A program made the translations under genes and the position numbers. A stretch of 64,000 bases of DNA, from assembly GCA_964518595.1 (NCBI GenBank), contig CAZFHA010000013.1, positions 1-64,000 of the forward strand. Reading direction: 5' to 3'. Shown one piece after another: positions 59,915 through 64,000 of the stretch; position 1 is the first letter of the stretch, and each line of letters begins with the position of its first letter. This DNA comes from CAZFHA01 sp964518595. GTDB taxonomy: Bacteria; Bacillota; Clostridia; Saccharofermentanales; Saccharofermentanaceae. The notes beneath the pieces were generated by a model. It saw only the letters and a program-made list of their open reading frames with translations, was not told the DNA's origin and made no database searches.

Positions 59915-61969
59915 ATGGATTTTCACATTACCCGGCAAGATTTTGTAATTGATGGGAAGACGGAGCCTTTGCTCTCGGCAGAGATACACTATTTTCGGAT
60001 GGCTAGAGAGGCTTGGTCTATAGCCTTGGATCATGTGGTGGAAGCTGGCTGCAATGCAGTGGCCTTCTATATTCCTTGGTTTGTCCATGAATATGAAGAT
60101 GGTGTCTTTGATTTTGCCGGTAAGCAGCGAGCTGAGACAGATTTACATGCCTTTATTCAGTTGGCTTCGGAGCGCAAGTTGTGGATTCTTTTCCGACCCG
60201 GACCTTATATTTATGCGGAGAGTACGGATTTGGGCATTCCGCGTTGGTTTAGTCAGCGCTATCCCCAGACTCATCCTCTGACCTATAAGGATGGCCAGTA
60301 TCAGCCTTATGGCATGAAATATTATGCTTCCCATAATCATCCGGCTTTTCTCAACCGGGTACAACTATGGTTAGAAGCAGTTATGGCTGAAATAAGACCT
60401 TATTTGGCACCCAAAGGCTCTATTGTAATGATTCAGCTTTGTAATGAAATTCCCGGTGAAGATCATCGGGATGAGAATCCGGAGACCCTTGGTTTGGGTG
60501 ATCCCGAGGGTCTCTGGCCTCAGTTTCTTAAAGCTCGCTATGGTACAGAGGCAGCTTTGTGCCGAGCCTATGGCATTTCTGATGTGCTTTTTAAAAATTG
60601 TCCACCTCATCTCCTCCGCGAAAGCGATGAGGAGCGTTTTCAACGTGATCACTTGGCCTACTACTATGAATATTACTATCCGACTTATTTTTCTCGTCTA
60701 AAAGCTATGCTGGGAGAGTTGCCCCCGGAAGTATATTTGTTTCATAACGCTTATAACCCCAAAGCCTTATCCCTGCATTATCAGAACCAGAAGCAGAACC
60801 CCTGGTTAGTCATGGGAGTGGACTGCTATTATTCTATGACCGGCGCTTTAGATTTAGCTTCAGCTACCTATTTCAATGATTTTGGTGCCCGTTATAGCCA
60901 AGCTATGTTTCAGAATCCCCCTTGGGTAGTAGAGCAGGAGTGTGGCTATTGGCATGACTTTCCTACTGTCTATGGATCAGAATTATATATCTGGAATCTT
61001 TGGAGTGTAGCCGCCGGTTATAAAGGATTGAATCTCTATTTGTTTGCTGCTGGCGAAAATATACCGGGTATGGGATTTTTTGGAAGCAGCCATAATTGGC
61101 AAGCGCCCTTAAAGCAGGATGGATATCCAGCCACCAATTATCCTTCCGTAAAAAAGTCTTTGTTAGAAATACGGGATAATTTCGCACTGCTTACTAAAGC
61201 TGATGCATATGATATGATTTTGGTTCTTCCAGAGCAAGCCGGTCTGATTTGGACTTCCAAGGCCAATGTGGTCAAGGATACCTTTTTTCTGTTGCGAGCC
61301 ATGAACCTGTCACCTAAAATAATTTTGGCTGATCAATTGGCCTCAGAGAATCTAAAGGGTAATGTACCGATCTGGGTAGTGGGAGGACGGGAGCTTAATC
61401 GGCAGGCACAGACAATTTTAGCCGAGCTGGTTGGCCACTGCCCGCTGATTGTATCCGGTATGGTTCCCTACCTGGATCAAGAGGGTGAGCCCTGTAATAT
61501 TCTGGCAGAAGCTATAGCAGTTGAGCCGGAGGCCTTTACTTGGACTGCTGTTGAGCAGCAAAAAATTCTTTGGCAGGGAAAGGAAGTATTTATCGGTCAG
61601 GGAGTTCAGCCCCTTGGGGCGGCTGAAGATTCAGTCTTGGCATATGTGGCTGAGACCAACCAACCGGCTGCCTGGTTAACGCCTCAAAGGGTATTGATTA
61701 TGCCTTTTCACTTAGAAATGATTTTTTGGCAATTGGGAGAAATGGTTTTAGACTTTTTAAGGCTTTTAGCAATAAAGCCCTTAGTTGAGGGGGCAAGACT
61801 GCTGCGAGTATTTCCTAAATCCGATGGCTCTGCACTTGTTTTTAACTTACACCCTCAGTCAATTACAGAGACGGTTACAATTTTTCAGCATACACAGACT
61901 TTGACCCTAAAGCCTTATAGTTATATTTATTTGGAGGACGAACATGACAGAAGAACTTTGGCTAATTAG
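59915..61969 (+). CDS. Beta-galactosidase, GH35-like
   Basis: A 684-residue protein without signal peptide. SAEIHYFRMAREAWSIALDH, YIPWFVHE and FRPGPYIYAESTDLGIPRWF match the GH35 barrel. The probable acid/base is Glu178 (QLCNEIPGED), and the nucleophile is Glu340 or Glu342 (WVVEQECGYWHDFP). GH42-like enzymes are an alternative. The start is directly at the GH2 stop codon, and the end overlaps the GH65 gene by 26 bases, so the three are translated together. Substrate presumably has a terminal beta-galactose. Confidence 0.85.
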   Translation: MDFHITRQDFVIDGKTEPLLSAEIHYFRMAREAWSIALDHVVEAGCNAVAFYIPWFVHEYEDGVFDFAGKQRAETDLHAFIQLASERKLWILFRPGPYIYAESTDLGIPRWFSQRYPQTHPLTYKDGQYQPYGMKYYASHNHPAFLNRVQLWLEAVMAEIRPYLAPKGSIVMIQLCNEIPGEDHRDENPETLGLGDPEGLWPQFLKARYGTEAALCRAYGISDVLFKNCPPHLLRESDEERFQRDHLAYYYEYYYPTYFSRLKAMLGELPPEVYLFHNAYNPKALSLHYQNQKQNPWLVMGVDCYYSMTGALDLASATYFNDFGARYSQAMFQNPPWVVEQECGYWHDFPTVYGSELYIWNLWSVAAGYKGLNLYLFAAGENIPGMGFFGSSHNWQAPLKQDGYPATNYPSVKKSLLEIRDNFALLTKADAYDMILVLPEQAGLIWTSKANVVKDTFFLLRAMNLSPKIILADQLASENLKGNVPIWVVGGRELNRQAQTILAELVGHCPLIVSGMVPYLDQEGEPCNILAEAIAVEPEAFTWTAVEQQKILWQGKEVFIGQGVQPLGAAEDSVLAYVAETNQPAAWLTPQRVLIMPFHLEMIFWQLGEMVLDFLRLLAIKPLVEGARLLRVFPKSDGSALVFNLHPQSITETVTIFQHTQTLTLKPYSYIYLEDEHDRRTLAN

Positions 61970-64000
61970 CGATGATGTACCCGAAAATAGCAAGGGCTTT
62001 GAAGGCTTTGCCACCCAAGGAAATCCCTATTACCATCTCCGGGCAAGTTTAGAAGAGGGACTATCGGCGGCTCCTCAAGATGAAGAATATATGCGCCTTC
62101 CGGCCAATGTTACTTTGGAGAAGCCGCGCCATCCCCGTTCAAAAAGCGGCTTCTATATTCCCGGCATTACCGGACGCCATCCTCTATTGGGGGAGGTAAT
62201 CGTTAATTTACCTAGCCCCATAGTCTTGCGCCTGAAGGTGGCAGATGAAGTCTTTGATATGGACAGTTCAGATTATCGAAATTATCAGCGTCAGCTGGAT
62301 GCCAGAGATGGTGTGCTAGAGCGTTCCTTTGATTGGCATACTAAAAGTGGCACGGTGCTCCATTGTGTGTTCACCCGAGCAGCTCTTTACCAGCAGTCCC
62401 AGCTGCTTTGGCAGAGTCTACAGATTAGGGCAGATCAGGACTGTGTGGTAGAGGTCTATGCCGAAATTGATGGGGCAGTAAAGACCAACGGCTACAACCA
62501 CTTTGAGACGGTTGAGACTCTGGCTGGGGAGAGCTGGTTGGGGCTTAACCTAACTACAGATACCCAAGGTCAAGTAGCTATGCTCAGTCTTATAGAAGCG
62601 GCAGAGACCTTTATGCCAAAAGGAAAGGGACTCGCTGCCCAGCTTACGTTATCTGCCGGAGTGGAAACCCAGATCAAACGTCTGACCCAATTTACCAGCA
62701 CCATGGATAGCCATTTTCAGCCCTTAGATCAACCGAGTGTAGAGACGGCCAAAGCCGTATTGAAAGACCGGATGTCAATTTTTCCATCGCTTCTAACGCA
62801 GCACCAAAAAGCTTGGGCAGAACTCTGGTCTCATAGCTTCGTGGAAATTGAGGGCGATGATCAGGCTCAAAAACAAGTAAATATGGCGGTCTACCATTTA
62901 TTGCGTACTGCCCATCCCGGGGAGTCCCGAATGGCTGTTTGTGCTAAAGGCTTTGCGGGAGAAGCCTATTTTGGCCACTTTTTCTGGGATAGTGAAGTTT
63001 ATTTGTTGCCTTTCTATCTGTATACCCAGCCTGAAGCAGCCAGAAGTTTAACCGAGTATCGTTTAAGAACCTTACCCGGAGCAATCCAAAATGCCAAGTC
63101 TCTGGGTTATCCCGGAGCGAAATATGCATGGGAAGCCTCCTCTGACGGCACGGAACAGTGCCCTAATTGGCAGTACTGTGACCACGAAATTCATATCAAT
63201 GCCGATGTGGTCTTTGGCATCTGGCATGATTTTTGTGCCAGCCACGATCTGGACTTTCTCCGGCGTAGCCTGCCGGTGCTTATCGAAACTAGCCGCTACT
63301 GGCTAGCGCGGGTAACTTGGCATGAGGATGGCGGAATTTCCCTGGATGGAGTAATGGGGCCGGATGAGTATATTTGCTTTTGTAAAAATAACGCTTATAC
63401 CAATTTTATGGTGCGGTATGCTTTAGAGATCACCTTAAAGGCTTTAGAACTAGCAGGCCAAACAGGCCAAGATCTTAGCGAGCAGGAAGTAAAGCAGATT
63501 CGCCAAGTCATTGAAAAATTACCTGCCCCAAAGACCGATGAGGGTTTAGTCTGGCAATGTGAAGGGTTCGCAGACTATGCTGAGCCGGAATTTGATCGTC
63601 TTTGGCCTGACCGTAGCCGTCCCTTCGGCACCTTTATTTCCCAAGAGCGTAACTATCGAATAAAGGCCTTAAAACAGGCTGATGTTCTTATGTTGCCTTT
63701 CTTGTTTCCCACTCTTTGGAACAAAGACACTTTGGCACAAAACTATGACTATTATGAACCCTACACTACCCATGATTCTTCCCTTTCTTATGTGGTTCAT
63801 GCAGCCCTAGCGGCTCGATTAGGTCGAAAAGAACAGGCCGAAGATTTTTTTGTACGAGCCGGAAGTATTGATTTTGGCAGCGGAGCTGCTGAAGGCGTTC
63901 ATATTGCTAATTGTGGTGGACTTTGGCAAGCTGTAGTTATGGGCTTTGCCGGGTTTTTACCGGCTTACGCTACCGAGGCTCAGGAGCCAGCCTTTGCCCC
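61944..64000 (+). CDS. GH65 family glycoside phosphorylase (3' end outside window)
   Basis: An open reading frame of at least 685 residues, cut by the window end. ATG 61944 follows TTGGAGGA (61931-61938). GH65 motifs are visible: YQRQLDARDGVLERSFDW near 115-132, FWDSEVYLLPFYLYTQPEAA, ASSDGTEQCPNW, GVMGPDEYICFCKNNAYTN with the catalytic Glu, and YYEPYTTHDSSLSY with AAEGVHIANCGG, the phosphate-site region of phosphorylases. It probably phosphorolyses an alpha-linked glucoside (kojibiose, nigerose or maltose type) to beta-glucose 1-phosphate. Linkage specificity cannot be read from sequence. Confidence 0.88.
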   Translation, partial: MTEELWLISDDVPENSKGFEGFATQGNPYYHLRASLEEGLSAAPQDEEYMRLPANVTLEKPRHPRSKSGFYIPGITGRHPLLGEVIVNLPSPIVLRLKVADEVFDMDSSDYRNYQRQLDARDGVLERSFDWHTKSGTVLHCVFTRAALYQQSQLLWQSLQIRADQDCVVEVYAEIDGAVKTNGYNHFETVETLAGESWLGLNLTTDTQGQVAMLSLIEAAETFMPKGKGLAAQLTLSAGVETQIKRLTQFTSTMDSHFQPLDQPSVETAKAVLKDRMSIFPSLLTQHQKAWAELWSHSFVEIEGDDQAQKQVNMAVYHLLRTAHPGESRMAVCAKGFAGEAYFGHFFWDSEVYLLPFYLYTQPEAARSLTEYRLRTLPGAIQNAKSLGYPGAKYAWEASSDGTEQCPNWQYCDHEIHINADVVFGIWHDFCASHDLDFLRRSLPVLIETSRYWLARVTWHEDGGISLDGVMGPDEYICFCKNNAYTNFMVRYALEITLKALELAGQTGQDLSEQEVKQIRQVIEKLPAPKTDEGLVWQCEGFADYAEPEFDRLWPDRSRPFGTFISQERNYRIKALKQADVLMLPFLFPTLWNKDTLAQNYDYYEPYTTHDSSLSYVVHAALAARLGRKEQAEDFFVRAGSIDFGSGAAEGVHIANCGGLWQAVVMGFAGFLPAYATEAQEPAFA

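Overview
The window comes from a low-to-mid G+C Gram-positive bacterium, most likely a member of the Clostridia (Bacillota). The evidence is the HPr kinase/RapZ/WhiA cluster, strong AGGAGG ribosome-binding sites with some GTG and TTG starts, the Firmicutes order of the S10-spc-alpha ribosomal superoperon, zinc-ribbon forms of S14, S4, L24 and L36, a split transketolase, ECF transporter genes after rplQ, and the map/KOW-protein/infA arrangement. I cannot name a genus. I see no tRNA, rRNA, CRISPR array or intact mobile element.

Layout. 1-616 is gene-free and carries what look like scars of two insertion sequences. 617-4396 is an hprK-murB-rapZ-whiA operon without yvcK. 4494-15113 is mostly housekeeping: an MFS exporter (minus strand), a membrane-anchored PQQ-type beta-propeller protein, two small unknowns, a nucleoside-kinase-like protein, MetA, NnrD, alanine racemase and two-subunit transketolase. 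On the minus strand, 15203-16738 holds two duplicated HTH/S24-like regulators with damaged protease dyads and near-identical promoters. 16980-21734 is an arginine operon (argC-argB-argD-argF) ending in an overlapping GNAT acetyltransferase.

22095-30050 holds an orphan MsmK/UgpC-type ATPase, a PucR/CdaR-like regulator, ftsE-ftsX with a coiled-coil M23 murein hydrolase, a 5'-truncated second copy of that hydrolase, a methyltransferase and Hsp33. 30510-46814 is the ribosomal superoperon (rpsJ to rplQ, with secY, adk, map, infA and rpoA). It has structured RNA candidates before rpsJ, between rpsJ and rplC, and between rpmJ and rpsM. 46892-53491 holds a fused EcfA1-EcfA2 ATPase, EcfT, a ROK glucokinase, TruA, nicotinate phosphoribosyltransferase and a cyclophilin.

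53577-64000 is a carbohydrate-use operon: a consensus promoter with a perfect 16-bp palindrome just downstream, then a CUT1 ABC importer (lipoprotein and two permeases, no ATPase), a GH2-like protein, a GH35-like beta-galactosidase and a GH65 phosphorylase cut by the window end. The missing ATPase is probably supplied by the MsmK-type protein at 22095. The most interesting leads are the GNAT as possible N-acetylglutamate synthase, the duplicated regulators with a shared putative operator, the GH2/GH35/GH65 pathway, the unusual ribosomal leaders, the fused EcfA and the truncated M23 copy.
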